A DNA stretch of 34,045 nt from Chara braunii (Eukaryota; Streptophyta; Charophyceae; Charales; Characeae), in assembly GCA_003427395.1 (NCBI GenBank), contig BFEA01000155.1, forward strand, positions 1,082,613 to 1,116,657. The letters run 5' to 3'. The notes below the pieces were generated by a model. It worked only from the letters and a program-made list of their open reading frames with translations, did not search any database and had not been told where the DNA came from. This document shows positions 10,440 through 19,103 of the stretch, piece by piece (position 1 is the stretch's first letter; each line of letters starts with the position of its first letter). The translations under genes and the position numbers were made by a program.

Positions 10440-11040
10440 CGATGCAGCGTTCGTGTAGGTCTTCGACATGTTCGTATTAGAGGTAGGGTTTGTTTCATGT
10501 GTAATGCATGACTTTTCGGCTTGTGGCGAAGAGGGGGAGTGATATAGACTGTACGGAAGCATCTTCTGTAGAAAAGGGCATGTCATGTAGAGTATACGAC
10601 GTGGGCTGGAATGATTTTTGGAATGCCTACATGTGTCTTAGAACGTGTACTTCAATGATCTTTGGAAAAACTCCATGTACTTTGTGAAATTCGGAAAGCT
10701 TCCGCGTACTTTGCAATTTTGTTCGGCATGAATCAGCGTTCGTGTAGGTCTTCGGCTTGAATCAGCTTTCGTGTAGGTGTCGACATGTTCGTATTAGTAG
10801 TAGGGTTTGTTTCATGTGTAATGCAGGACTCTTCGGCTTGTGGCGAAGAGGGGGAGTGATATAGACTGTATGGAAGCGTCTTCTGTAGATAAGGGNATGT
10901 CATGTAGACTATACGACGTGGGCTGGATAAATTTTTGGAATGCCTACATGTGCCTTAGAACGTGTCCTTCAATGATTTTTGGAAAGACTCCATGTACTTT
11001 GTGAATTTTGGAAAGCTTTCGTGTACTTAACAATTTTGTA
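10440..11040. repeat. Direct repeat, two copies, 317-bp period
   Basis: The string CGACATGTTCGTATTAG starts at 10464 and 10781. About 280 bp follows in both copies, including GGCGAAGAGGGGGAGTGAT, GTCATGTAGA and ACGACGTGGGCTGGA. One N at 10896. No coding frame. It occupies most of the space between genes 4 and 5 together with the next repeat. Confidence 0.85.
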
Positions 11041-11285
11041 TTGATTTGTTTTTGAAAACGCCTCTGTGTACTTTGCAATTTGCCATTGAATGTTTTTTTT
11101 GCATTGAATGATTTATGGAAACTCTCCTTGTGGTTCACCTTTTAAAAAAACACTAGGCAACTTGAAGATGATGACAAGAGTTACTTATAGGAATGGATAT
11201 GTACCTTCTCCACACAAAGATTTGATGACATTTTCACCAGGTAACATGCAAATGACAAACCAACGTCCATATTAAATCATCGCGC

Positions 11286-11450
11286 TGATGGTGTGCGCAC
11301 CTGCTTCTCCATCTAAGTGCGAGTTCATTCTCACTTCTGGTGTGAACGACGAGCACCCTGCAACTGGTTCTCTCTCTCCTTTTCTTCAACTGCACCCTCC
11401 ATCGAAGTGCGAGTTCATTCGCACTTTAAATGAACGCATCGCACTTTGCT
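11286..11450. repeat. Two well-preserved palindromes with flanking element
   Basis: The first (11315-11336) is preceded by GGTGTGCGCACC, itself a perfect 12-bp palindrome, and TCTCCATCTA. The second (11405-11426) has perfect 8-bp arms AAGTGCGA and TCGCACTT around GTTCAT. A third half-site CATCGCACTT follows at 11437. Confidence 0.85.
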
Positions 11451-11594
11451 TCAACTTGACCTTTACGAAAACAGCAGGCAACCTGCAAATGTTTCCCTCT
11501 CTCCTTCTCTCTCGAATTCTGCAAACGAACCGCCGATAAGCACCTGCACATCACGAAACAAGAGCACGTCCCAATTGGAACATCGTCAGGTTCT

Positions 11595-12135
11595 TGCGAT
11601 GTCGACTCCCGCATGATGACTACACTGAACAGCGGCAGGATGACCGGTCCGCCTCTCCGATGTGGATCTAACGGTGGATTGCGTCAAATCTGCTCTCATA
11701 GATCCACACCGGGGATAGGGGCTGGGATCCGACCACAGTTTGCTTGTAAGGCATCATATGATGTGTCGATATAACCGATATCCAGAACTGCTTGGTGAGC
11801 ATCTTGTGCTACGCCAATAAGTTCCAAACACGGTCGTAAAGTCCCCTAAAAATGTTTATTGTCGGTTCCTCACGCCGTTGATTCCCATGTGATGAGTACA
11901 ATAAACAACGGCAGAATGACAGGTCCCCCTCGCCGGAATGGATCTAACGGTGGCTTGCGTTAAATCTGCTCTCAAAGATCCACACCGGATAGAAGGTCCT
12001 GCAATCAGCTGCTGCTTGCTGGTAAGCATCATATGATGTATCCATATGATCGATATCCAAAACTGTTTGGTGAGCATCTAGTGCTACGCCAAGCAGTTCT
12101 GCCGCAAGGTCCCCTAAGAATGTTTTTAGCACTAG
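11595..12135. repeat. Tandem direct repeat, two copies, 276-bp period
   Basis: Shared blocks TGGATCTAACGGTGG (11663 and 11939), GCATCATATGATGT (11751 and 12026) and TGCTACGCCAA fix the period at 275-276 bp. On the minus strand the second copy is open for 78 codons (11944-12180) and reads FKKCQTVGGL near its start, while the first copy is not open. I do not regard this frame as a gene, but the adjoining 25 bp reappear at the edge of the assembly gap. Confidence 0.8.
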
Positions 12136-12180
12136 AGACCTGAGACCGCCGACTGTTTGACACTTCTTGAAGGTGGTCAT

Positions 12181-12640
12181 TTAAACCGATGCAGAGGGCT
12201 CGTGGTCACTTCCATTGCTTGTATACGTGCCCGTGGGTGCTCGGCCTGGCATAAATGTAGTGTTGTTTGACACTTCCTTACGGTTCTCTGTCGAAACTTG
12301 ATGCACAAGCAAATATGACACATAGTTGTGCATTTATTTCTGAATGGGGAAAAAGATTAAAATTAGAAATGGATAACAAAAGACGTATCTGGGTACGTCT
12401 AAGCAAAAAACGTAAAATACCCGTTTTACTTTTATTACTTGCTCTCTCTGTCTCGCTCTCTCCTGCCATACCCGTTGATGTGTCTCTCGCCCGGCTGGGT
12501 GCAGTGCGGCCGTGCGGTGGTGGTCGTGTTCAACAAGACGCCCGTCATCGAAGTTTCGACGGACGTCCTTGGGGGGCATGGTTATTTTCTTTCACTGTGA
12601 GCTGGGTGAAAGCATTTGCTTAATTTGTTTTTGTTGTGGC
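12181..12640 (+). other. Presumed promoter, leader and intron of gene 5
   Basis: No recognised gene. A 118-codon open frame (12267-12623) includes a Leu-rich stretch (PVLLLLLALSVSLSP), but it ends just before the acceptor and matches nothing in the paralogous genes, so I read it as noncoding. The end is T-rich (TTAATTTGTTTTTGTTGTGG), as in an intron 3' part. Confidence 0.4.
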
Positions 12641-12663
12641 TTGCAGGGCATTTGCCGATCACG

Positions 12664-13581
12664 ATGGCCATGTCGGAGTTGATTATCCTGGGTGATTGGC
12701 GTGAGGGCATGGCATACCCTTTTCCCCCATGCGCGCTGCGCGTCTCCGGCAGTGGAAACTCCACTATTATTGACGGTGCGACAAGAGACGAGATGGAGTG
12801 TGTTCCTTGGATGATGGTCCCCCCGTTCAATGATGCTCCCCTGGACTCGTGGAAAGAGCTTGAATGGGACATAATGCTCAGGGAGTGTCCGTGGGCGGAC
12901 GACTACAAGTTCGCTAACATGTGCGAGTTTGGGAGTTTCATTCCCGTGCCTAGAGTTGTGCTGGGTCCAGTTCGGTGTCGTTGCTTGAGTGCAAAGCTGA
13001 ATATTCCTCGTCATCAAAATGTGTTGGCCTGCAGTGTCGTGACTGCTTCGCCGCGCACATGGTCTCGTGCGCTGAAACACGAGTTGCTTGCCTGTGCACG
13101 ACATTCCGAGTTCCTCGATCAGTACCCGTTGCGCGCTCCAGGGCTGTCGCCTCGAGCAGTTTCCTACTGCTGCGTTAGATTGCGTCTCGGAAAGTTATTC
13201 TTATCTAGGGTCTTTTGCATCGCCTGTTCGAATCGGAGTAGGACCTTGACTGACGTTGTGGTCTACGTGTCCAGGAATGAGTTGCACCTCGGGAGAGACA
13301 TTATCGGTTTGGTCACAATAGAATACGAAGGGACATGGGATTTGGTAATCGGGGGTAAGGTGGACGATGTAGACGCTTGGCGTGAGGTTGAAGCTCAAGC
13401 GTCCTCTATACGGGATGCTATAGGCAGGTCTCTGGCCGGAAGGACCGGGTTCGTTCGCATGAAATATATTTCTATGTTCACGGAAGATGCTTCAGTCGAT
13501 GCGCCGCAGTGTCTTACGTTCGGGTCGCCTCTTCGAACTTTGAATGAACGCATATGCACACCGGTCTGTCGTCATCGGTAG
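12664..13581 (+). CDS. Uncharacterised protein, gene 5, first of three tandem paralogues
   Basis: Frame from ATG 12664 (or 12670) to TAG 13579, about 305 residues. The acceptor TTGTTGTGGCTTGCAG ends at 12646, 17 bp before the ATG. I recognise no family. It shares with genes 6 and 7: an N-terminal ATRDEMECVPWMMVPP block (ATAEDFGEDPWMTVVP in gene 6), a CPWADDYKFANMCEFG block, SPRTWSRALKHEL, CARHSEFLDQYPLRAPG, SYCCVRLRL, CIACSNRSRTLTDVV, VSRNEL and a C-terminal SIRDAIGRSLAGRTGFVRMK. The middle is Cys/His-rich, but spacing does not fit a standard zinc finger. No signal peptide or membrane segment. It is the most diverged copy and also the one with no detected disruption besides gene 6. A gene-end palindrome follows 89 bp after the stop. 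Confidence 0.65.
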   Translation: MAMSELIILGDWREGMAYPFPPCALRVSGSGNSTIIDGATRDEMECVPWMMVPPFNDAPLDSWKELEWDIMLRECPWADDYKFANMCEFGSFIPVPRVVLGPVRCRCLSAKLNIPRHQNVLACSVVTASPRTWSRALKHELLACARHSEFLDQYPLRAPGLSPRAVSYCCVRLRLGKLFLSRVFCIACSNRSRTLTDVVVYVSRNELHLGRDIIGLVTIEYEGTWDLVIGGKVDDVDAWREVEAQASSIRDAIGRSLAGRTGFVRMKYISMFTEDASVDAPQCLTFGSPLRTLNERICTPVCRHR

Positions 13582-13644
13582 AAGTGAAAGTTCTGAACGG
13601 ATGTTACACGCCGATTTCCTTATACATTACACACATGAGCTCAT

Positions 13645-13795
13645 GGTGTGCGCACCTATCTCTCCATCTAAGTGTGAGTTCACTCGCACTTGCTGTGTGC
13701 ACCCCGAGCATTCCACTTCAGTGGTGTGACCACCTGTCTCTCCATCTAACTGCGAGTTCACTCGCACTTGTGCTCTGAACCCCAAGCAATCCGCT
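13645..13795. repeat. Two tandem 78-bp units with palindromes
   Basis: Each unit reads GGTGTG.(G/C)ACC, TCTCTCCATCTAA, the palindrome (13670-13691 and 13748-13769, arms ending in ACTCGCACTT), then a GTGTGCACCCC or CTGAACCCC tail and AGCA(T/A)TCC. They separate gene 5 from gene 6. Confidence 0.85.
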
Positions 13796-13919
13796 TGAGT
13801 GAATGTCTTAACGACTGCGTGTGGGCGTGGCCACGACAGTTCCCATTCGCCAACTGTGTTCAAGAGTGTCAACGTGCCCGTGTGTGTCCTTTGGCATGTG
13901 CGCGTGGTGTGTAGGGTGC

Positions 13920-14867
13920 ATGATGGAGGTGACCTTCTCGACACCACGAATCATGGAGCCGATCTTCTCTACACCACAAACCATGAGTCCCGAGACGCAC
14001 ATTCGCTTGGCAGAACCGTCTCCTCCTTGCGCGAGATCCGTGCGGTATTTTAACGGTGTAACTACGATCCACGGAGCGACCGCAGAGGACTTTGGCGAGG
14101 ACCCCTGGATGACCGTCGTCCCGTGCCTGGAGGGGCATATTGACGGTTGGTGCGATCGGAATTGGGCCACGATGGAGAGTCGTTGTCCTTGGGCAAGCGA
14201 GTACAAGTTCGCAAACATGTTGGAGTTTGGGAACCACATCCCGGTGTCTGATGCTGTCCTCGGACATAAGTTCCTGAACCATATGCGCAGAGCACTGGGC
14301 TGCATTAGCCGCCATTTCAGCCGCCTCGAGTGCCACTACGTCAGGTCGTCGCCACGAACTTGGGGAGGCTCGCGGAAACAAGAGTTGGTAGACTGCGCTC
14401 ATCACTGCTCGTTCCTGGAGCAGTACCCACTCCGGTGCCCCGGGAATTCTCCACAAGTTGTGTCATACTATTGTGTGCGATTGACTGTGTCCGGGTCTGA
14501 TTTCGCCAGAGTTCTATGTGTCGCTACGTCGAACAAGAGCAGGAAACTCGTCGATGCAGTTGTGCTTGTATCACGCAACGAGGTGGTAATTGAGGCGTCC
14601 AAATTTGTGTCGACGCGCGGGTCTGCTCGTGTAGATGGATGGCGAGATTTGGTTATAGCAGGGCCGGTCCAAAACTTTTCGTTGCATCATGAGGTTGAGG
14701 AGAAAGTGTCCGATATACGGAACTGTATAGGGAATTCCTTAGCACGACCGGGGGTGTTTGTCAGGATGAAATACATGTCTGTCTTTTCGGAGAGTGCATC
14801 AGTCGACGAACCGCAGATCCGCGTGTACGGATCATCAATGAATGCTTCGTATGGCTTCGGTACATGA
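13920..14867 (+). CDS. Uncharacterised protein, gene 6, second tandem paralogue (315 aa)
   Basis: Intact frame from ATG 13920 to TGA 14865, preceded by GCGCGTGGTGTGTAG (AG 13913-13914). The frame is open farther upstream, but similarity to gene 7 begins only after this acceptor, so I chose 13920. An alternative start at 13983 (MSPETHIRLAEP) aligns with an internal Met of gene 7. Landmarks are ATAEDFGEDPWMTVVP, CPWASEYKFANMLEFG, SSPRTWGGSRKQELVDC, CSFLEQYPLRCPG, SYYCVRLT, VLCVATSNKSRKLVDAVV, VSRNEV and VEEKVSDIRNCIGNSLARPG. It is the best-preserved copy and a good reference for the family. Function unknown; no transmembrane or signal segment seen. Confidence 0.7.
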   Translation: MMEVTFSTPRIMEPIFSTPQTMSPETHIRLAEPSPPCARSVRYFNGVTTIHGATAEDFGEDPWMTVVPCLEGHIDGWCDRNWATMESRCPWASEYKFANMLEFGNHIPVSDAVLGHKFLNHMRRALGCISRHFSRLECHYVRSSPRTWGGSRKQELVDCAHHCSFLEQYPLRCPGNSPQVVSYYCVRLTVSGSDFARVLCVATSNKSRKLVDAVVLVSRNEVVIEASKFVSTRGSARVDGWRDLVIAGPVQNFSLHHEVEEKVSDIRNCIGNSLARPGVFVRMKYMSVFSESASVDEPQIRVYGSSMNASYGFGT

Positions 14868-14921
14868 CCTCGTCCCCGGGGAACCCCGAATGTCACTAGA
14901 TCTGGACGTGTGGTCAGACTT

Positions 14922-14992
14922 AAGTGAAAGTTCACTCGCACTTTGCTTAAGTGAGGGTTAGCTCGCACGTAAGTGAGAGTTCACTCGCACTT
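14922..14992. repeat. Three adjacent gene-end palindromes after gene 6
   Basis: Copies at 14922-14943, 14949-14970 and 14971-14992. All keep the right-arm type CTCGCACTT or CTCGCACGT, while the left arm varies (AAGTGAAAG, AAGTGAGGG, AAGTGAGAG). The first is 55 bp after the TGA of gene 6. Confidence 0.85.
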
Positions 14993-15140
14993 TGATAAGT
15001 GAGGAGCTTGTCGATATATAGTGTGGGCGTGACGATTGTGTGTTGGCCGCACCAGGGGACTTATCATTGGACAACTTTATTTATGATGGTCTACACGTCC
15101 GTATGTGTCGTTTGTGTGTCCGTGATGTGTAGGGAGCGTA

Positions 15141-16140
15141 ATGTCGTCGAGACCTTCGACAAGCGTCAACATGAGTCCCGAGACGCACATGCGCTTGAGT
15201 CCCGAGAAACACATGCGCTTGGCAAAACCGTTTTCACCTTGTGCAACATCGGTGCGGCATCATGACGGTCAAACGTGGATCGATGAAGCAGCCAAGGAGG
15301 ACTTCGACGAGGACCCATGGATGACCGTCGTCCCGTACATGAACCGGCATCTTGACGAATGGAACGATAATGATTGGAAGGCGATGGAGCGTGCCTGCCC
15401 TTGGGCAAGCCATTACAAGTTTGCCAACATGTTAGAGTTCGGGAGCCTCATTGCACTGCCTTATGGTGTCCTCCAGCGAAAGACCCTGGACGATAAGGGT
15501 AAACCAATCCGCTATCATACCAGCTTCAGAAGTCGCCTCGGCTGCGAGTACATCACATCTTCGCCACAAACTTGGGGAAGTTCGCAGAAGCAAGAGTTGG
15601 TGGACTGCGCTCGTCATTGTTCATTCTTGGAATACTACCCACCCCGTTGCCCTGAGACTTCTCCACAAGCTATATCATATTGTTGTGTGCGGTTGACTGA
15701 TGACGGGTGTCCTTTCGCGAGAGTGTTATGTGTGGCTTCTTCAAACAAAAATAGAAAACTCGTGGATGCAGTTGTGCTCGTGGCATGGAACGAGATGGTA
15801 CTTCAGGGATCCAAGTTCAAGCCCGTGATGTCTCCTCCCGATGTAGATGGGCGGTCAGATTTCGTGAGAGCAGGTCATCAAATGTTTATCATTGTGGCAT
15901 GAGGTGGAAGAGAAAGTGTCCGACATACGAGACTGTATAGGGAATTCCTTAGCACGATCAGGAGAGTTTGTCAGGATGAAATGCATGTCCGTGTTTTCGG
16001 AGAATGCAGCTGTCCACGAACCGCAGAGCCACGTTTATGGATCATCTACGAATGCCATGTATAGTTTCGGTTCACGACCTCGTCCGCGAGAAACCCCGTA
16101 TGTCACAAGATATGGACGTGTGGTCAGACCTTGTGTTTAA
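15141..16140 (+). pseudogene. Third tandem paralogue, gene 7, frameshifted near 15885
   Basis: ATG 15141 follows GTGTCCGTGATGTGTAG (AG 15131-15132). The frame aligns with gene 6 as far as the GRSDFVRAGH region, then stops at 15900. The alignment resumes one frame over at 15892 with WHEVEEKVSDIRDCIGNSLA and continues to TAA at 16138. Compared with gene 6, two bases are missing between 15872 and 15900. The C terminus extends about 20 residues past the gene 6 stop (FGSRPRPRETPYVTRYGR). The same extension is visible untranslated after the gene 6 stop (CCTCGTCCCCGGGGAACCCC), so gene 6 may itself be slightly shortened. The N terminus carries a small duplication (SPETHMRL, SPEKHMRL). Otherwise the landmarks match gene 6. 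Probably non-functional unless the shift is a sequencing error. Confidence 0.65.
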
Positions 16141-16700
16141 GGAAAAACATGTTAAAATACAATCTTGTGGAACATGATGTGCATGTGCATGTGCATGTGC
16201 ACCTTGAAATGGTGGATATTACAACTATTGCCTCTCGCACCTCTATCTACTACTTCATACATGTTGTCTCTCGCACCCTCTATCTACTACTTTTTTTTTT
16301 TTTCGAATGTTTTTCCGGAAACAACCCCTGTCTACTTTGCAATGTGCGGTTCGGTGATTTGAACATTTCTCGCAACTCTACGTGCGGTGTTTCCATTTGC
16401 GAAGGTGCAATATTAGGAAAAGACTATGCAAGTTGCGAGTGTTTCCATCTCCACATTGTGGTCACAAGAGTAAATGCTCTGAATGGATGTTATGTATCTT
16501 GTCCATGCAAAAAAATGACACGCTGATGACCTTCCAAGTGTTTCGATCTCCGATGTTCATGCCAATGTCTTACAGTCCTATACATGCTCATGTCAAGGAA
16601 AGGATCGATGTTTGCGATGACAAGAGTGAATGTTAGGAATCTATGTTATTGATTTGTCCATGCAAATGACAAGCCAGCATCCGTATTGTAGCACCGCGCT
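16141..16700. repeat. Simple repeats and no recognised gene
   Basis: A GTGCAT microsatellite lies at 16176-16202. Two copies of CTCTCGCACC(C)TCTATCTACTACTT stand at about 16231 and 16271, the second followed by a run of T. The rest has no convincing frame. Confidence 0.6.
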
Positions 16701-16702
16701 GA

Positions 16703-16775
16703 TGGTGTGCGTTCATGTTGTCCATCTAAATAAAAGTTCACTCCGACTTGTGGTGTGCACCCCGAGAACACCACA
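16703..16775. repeat. Last copy of the palindrome element
   Basis: GGTGTGCGTTCATG, TCCATCTAA, a decayed palindrome at 16728-16749 ending CACTCCGACTT, then GTGGTGTGCACCCCGAG. It matches the 78-bp units at 13645-13795 and 11286 and marks the rightmost member of the family seen in the window. Confidence 0.7.
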
Positions 16776-16927
16776 AGCAATATCCAAGAACTGCTAACCT
16801 GCGGGATCTGGAGTTCAATTTTGTTTCTTGAGTGCGAAACTCTGCTCGAAACAGATCCAAATCCAATAGGAAGTCCCGCCACAGACCATCAAACCTTCCC
16901 TCGGTGGCGGACTTCAGCATCCAAGAC

Positions 16928-17200
16928 TGTCCAGCAACTGTTAACCTGCGGAAAGCAAATCCACACCCAGCATCAAGGTTCCCTTAGAGTGCGTGGCCAT
17001 CTGCACGATGTCTGCCCAGCAACTGCTAACCTGCGGCAAGCAAATCCACACCCTGCATTAAGGTTCCCTTAGAGTGCGTGGCCATCCGCACGATATCTGT
17101 CAGTAACTGCTAACCTGCGGCAAACAAATCCACACCCAGCATCAAGGTTCCCTTAGAGTACGTGGCCATCCGCACGACTGTTTGACACTTGTTGAAGGTG
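16928..17200. repeat. Tandem repeat, three copies of about 86 bp
   Basis: Units begin AGCAACTGYTAACCTGCGG at about 16932 and 17018, with a third at 17102 (AGTAACTGCTAACC). Each continues AAATCCACACCC and CAAGGTTCCCTTAGAGT, then GTGGCCATC. A partial copy lies at 16789. The array ends in a 25-bp string also found at 12151 and runs into the gap. Confidence 0.9.
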
Positions 17201-17202
17201 CT

Positions 17203-17673
17203 NNNNNNNNNNNNNNNNNNNNNNNNNNNNNNNNNNNNNNNNNNNNNNNNNNNNNNNNNNNNNNNNNNNNNNNNNNNNNNNNNNNNNNNNNNNNNNNNNN
17301 NNNNNNNNNNNNNNNNNNNNNNNNNNNNNNNNNNNNNNNNNNNNNNNNNNNNNNNNNNNNNNNNNNNNNNNNNNNNNNNNNNNNNNNNNNNNNNNNNNNN
17401 NNNNNNNNNNNNNNNNNNNNNNNNNNNNNNNNNNNNNNNNNNNNNNNNNNNNNNNNNNNNNNNNNNNNNNNNNNNNNNNNNNNNNNNNNNNNNNNNNNNN
17501 NNNNNNNNNNNNNNNNNNNNNNNNNNNNNNNNNNNNNNNNNNNNNNNNNNNNNNNNNNNNNNNNNNNNNNNNNNNNNNNNNNNNNNNNNNNNNNNNNNNN
17601 NNNNNNNNNNNNNNNNNNNNNNNNNNNNNNNNNNNNNNNNNNNNNNNNNNNNNNNNNNNNNNNNNNNNNNNNN
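17203..17673. other. Assembly gap (471 N)
   Basis: Unbroken run of N. It interrupts the sequence just after a tandem repeat, so repeat collapse is a likely cause. Any open frame drawn across it is meaningless. Confidence 1.
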
Positions 17674-18435
17674 GGGAAGATAAATGGTGGACACATTTGT
17701 TGCAGGGGTACTGACGGGCAACTTGCCAAATGTCGTGCACCAGGCAAGGTGTTCTGCCCGACCACAGTTGACAGGTTCAGTCCATCAACTTGCAAGGTGT
17801 CGGGCGCCGGACCCCTGACCTTTTATGGTAAACAGCCTCTGCCCTTTTTTACACTAAGGTGTTAATTCGCATTTGATAACGACTATTCATGTACGAAGGG
17901 CTCAAAACGCCCCACTGCAACATTTGCCATGGCAACACCTCATGTACTGACCATTTACCCTCACTTAAAGTGTCGCATGATGCCCTATTGGGCCTTGTAC
18001 TGAGTGTTTATTCGCAGTCGAAATAGTTCACTTTTTGACAAAAAGTTCATTTTTTACGAAATGTGTATTTGTAGTTGTGGTGTTTTTATGTTAGCTTTTG
18101 CATTTTTGCTTGCAAGAGGTCACTTCCCTCCATTTGCTTTCTCACAAGCCAATATTTCTGATATGAGGCTTAGAATAGCATTTGACATTTTGTCCATGGT
18201 TAGATAGGAAAGTCAATGAGGTGCGAGTAAAGTTACAGTCCGTAGTTAATATTTTGTTGATGAGATTGACATGTTTACTGAGTGTAAACATTTGAGGTAA
18301 AAACTTGACATTGTATTATATTTTGAGCACAAGCAATACGGGAGCATGACTGTCACATTAATTTTTTCTTCAACTTTTCATATACGAGCATTGTTTTGTC
18401 GTTCCTTCAACTTTGCATTGCTAAGCTTTGATATA
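17674..18435. other. No gene recognised; AT-rich after 17870
   Basis: The first 190 bp after the gap are open on the plus strand and end at TGTTAA near 17865 (GTDGQLAKCRAPGKVFCPT within it), but the start is lost in the gap and I recognise nothing. From 17870 the sequence is AT-rich without plausible coding. Confidence 0.5.
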
Positions 18436-18439
18436 TGAA

Positions 18440-18550
18440 CATTGTTTCGTCCTTATTTTGCTTTGTCGTTATTTCGATTTGTTGTTATTTTGCTTTGTCG
18501 TTATTTTGCTTTGTCGTTATTTCGTTTATAATTTCCTTATTTTGTTCTGT
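18440..18550. repeat. TTATTTYGYTTTGTCG minisatellite
   Basis: About five imperfect copies of a 16-17-bp unit TTATTTTGCTTTGTCG in direct tandem. It lies just beyond the truncated end of the gag fragment. Confidence 0.8.
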
Positions 18551-18604
18551 CATTTTACAGTTAGAAAAAAAAGTGAACATGAAAACAATTTCACTTATAA
18601 CGAA

Positions 18605-19103
18605 AACACCGTTACAAGAGATTGTCCAACCATGCTTGGCATGCGCCCCTCTACCGGGAGTACAAGTACCCGTGGTGTTTGTGTTCTTTGACGTAGTGTA
18701 GTTGCAGTGTGAGCTCGAACTTGCGGAACCATGAAATCGGATCTGTCTTCGTCGAGTCGCAGAAGATCTCCTGCCCATCGAACTTTGGAGTTGTCGCGCG
18801 CAGTTCCGAGCTCGAGTGGTTGGCGGCAGTACAAATCCATTGCTCCAACTGTTGCGGTGCGGTTTGTTGTAACTGCACGTCCTCCTTGAGGGAGCCGACG
18901 TCAATCTCCAATGCTTCTAGGTTATCGGAGGTGTTGGAAGAGTTGGCATCGAGGGCGGCGACAGGTCGCTGCTCGAGATGCCAGAGGCGACCGTGGACTT
19001 GAGTCAGCGTGTCGTCGAGGCTGTGGATGTCCTCCTCCTGTGTAATGCATGTTGCCAGGAGGTCCGTGACATGGGGAGAGGAGTAGAGCGATCTTGTTTT
19101 CAC
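18605..19103 (-). pseudogene. gag: Truncated Ty3/gypsy-type gag fragment
   Basis: Read on the minus strand from 19103, a coiled-coil-like N-terminal part (ITQEEDIHSLDDTLTQVHGR; LEALEIDVGSLKEDVQLQQ) is followed by TPKFDG, DPISWFRKFELTLQLH and VKEHKHHGYLYSR. This is the start of a retrotransposon Gag capsid domain that I associate with Chara Ty3/gypsy elements. A TAG follows YLYSR, but the homology continues in frame (GACQAWLDNLL) to about 18612, where the sequence ends abruptly. The capsid core, zinc knuckle, protease, RT and integrase are all missing. It is a dead insertion or an internal remnant. Confidence 0.75.

Noticed and set aside
12267-12623. 118-codon frame with a Leu-rich segment, possible secreted peptide
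   Set aside because: Lies in the presumed leader or intron of gene 5, has no counterpart before genes 6 and 7, and composition after the Leu stretch is ordinary noncoding.
3717-16140. Stop-codon reassignment or read-through across in-frame TGA, TAG and TAA
   Set aside because: All three codons also act as true terminal stops here (TAG for genes 1, 3 and 5; TGA for 2, 4 and 6; TAA for 7). C-to-T decay explains most of the premature ones.
17110-17865. Open frames of about 200 codons spanning the gap
   Set aside because: They consist mostly of N bases.
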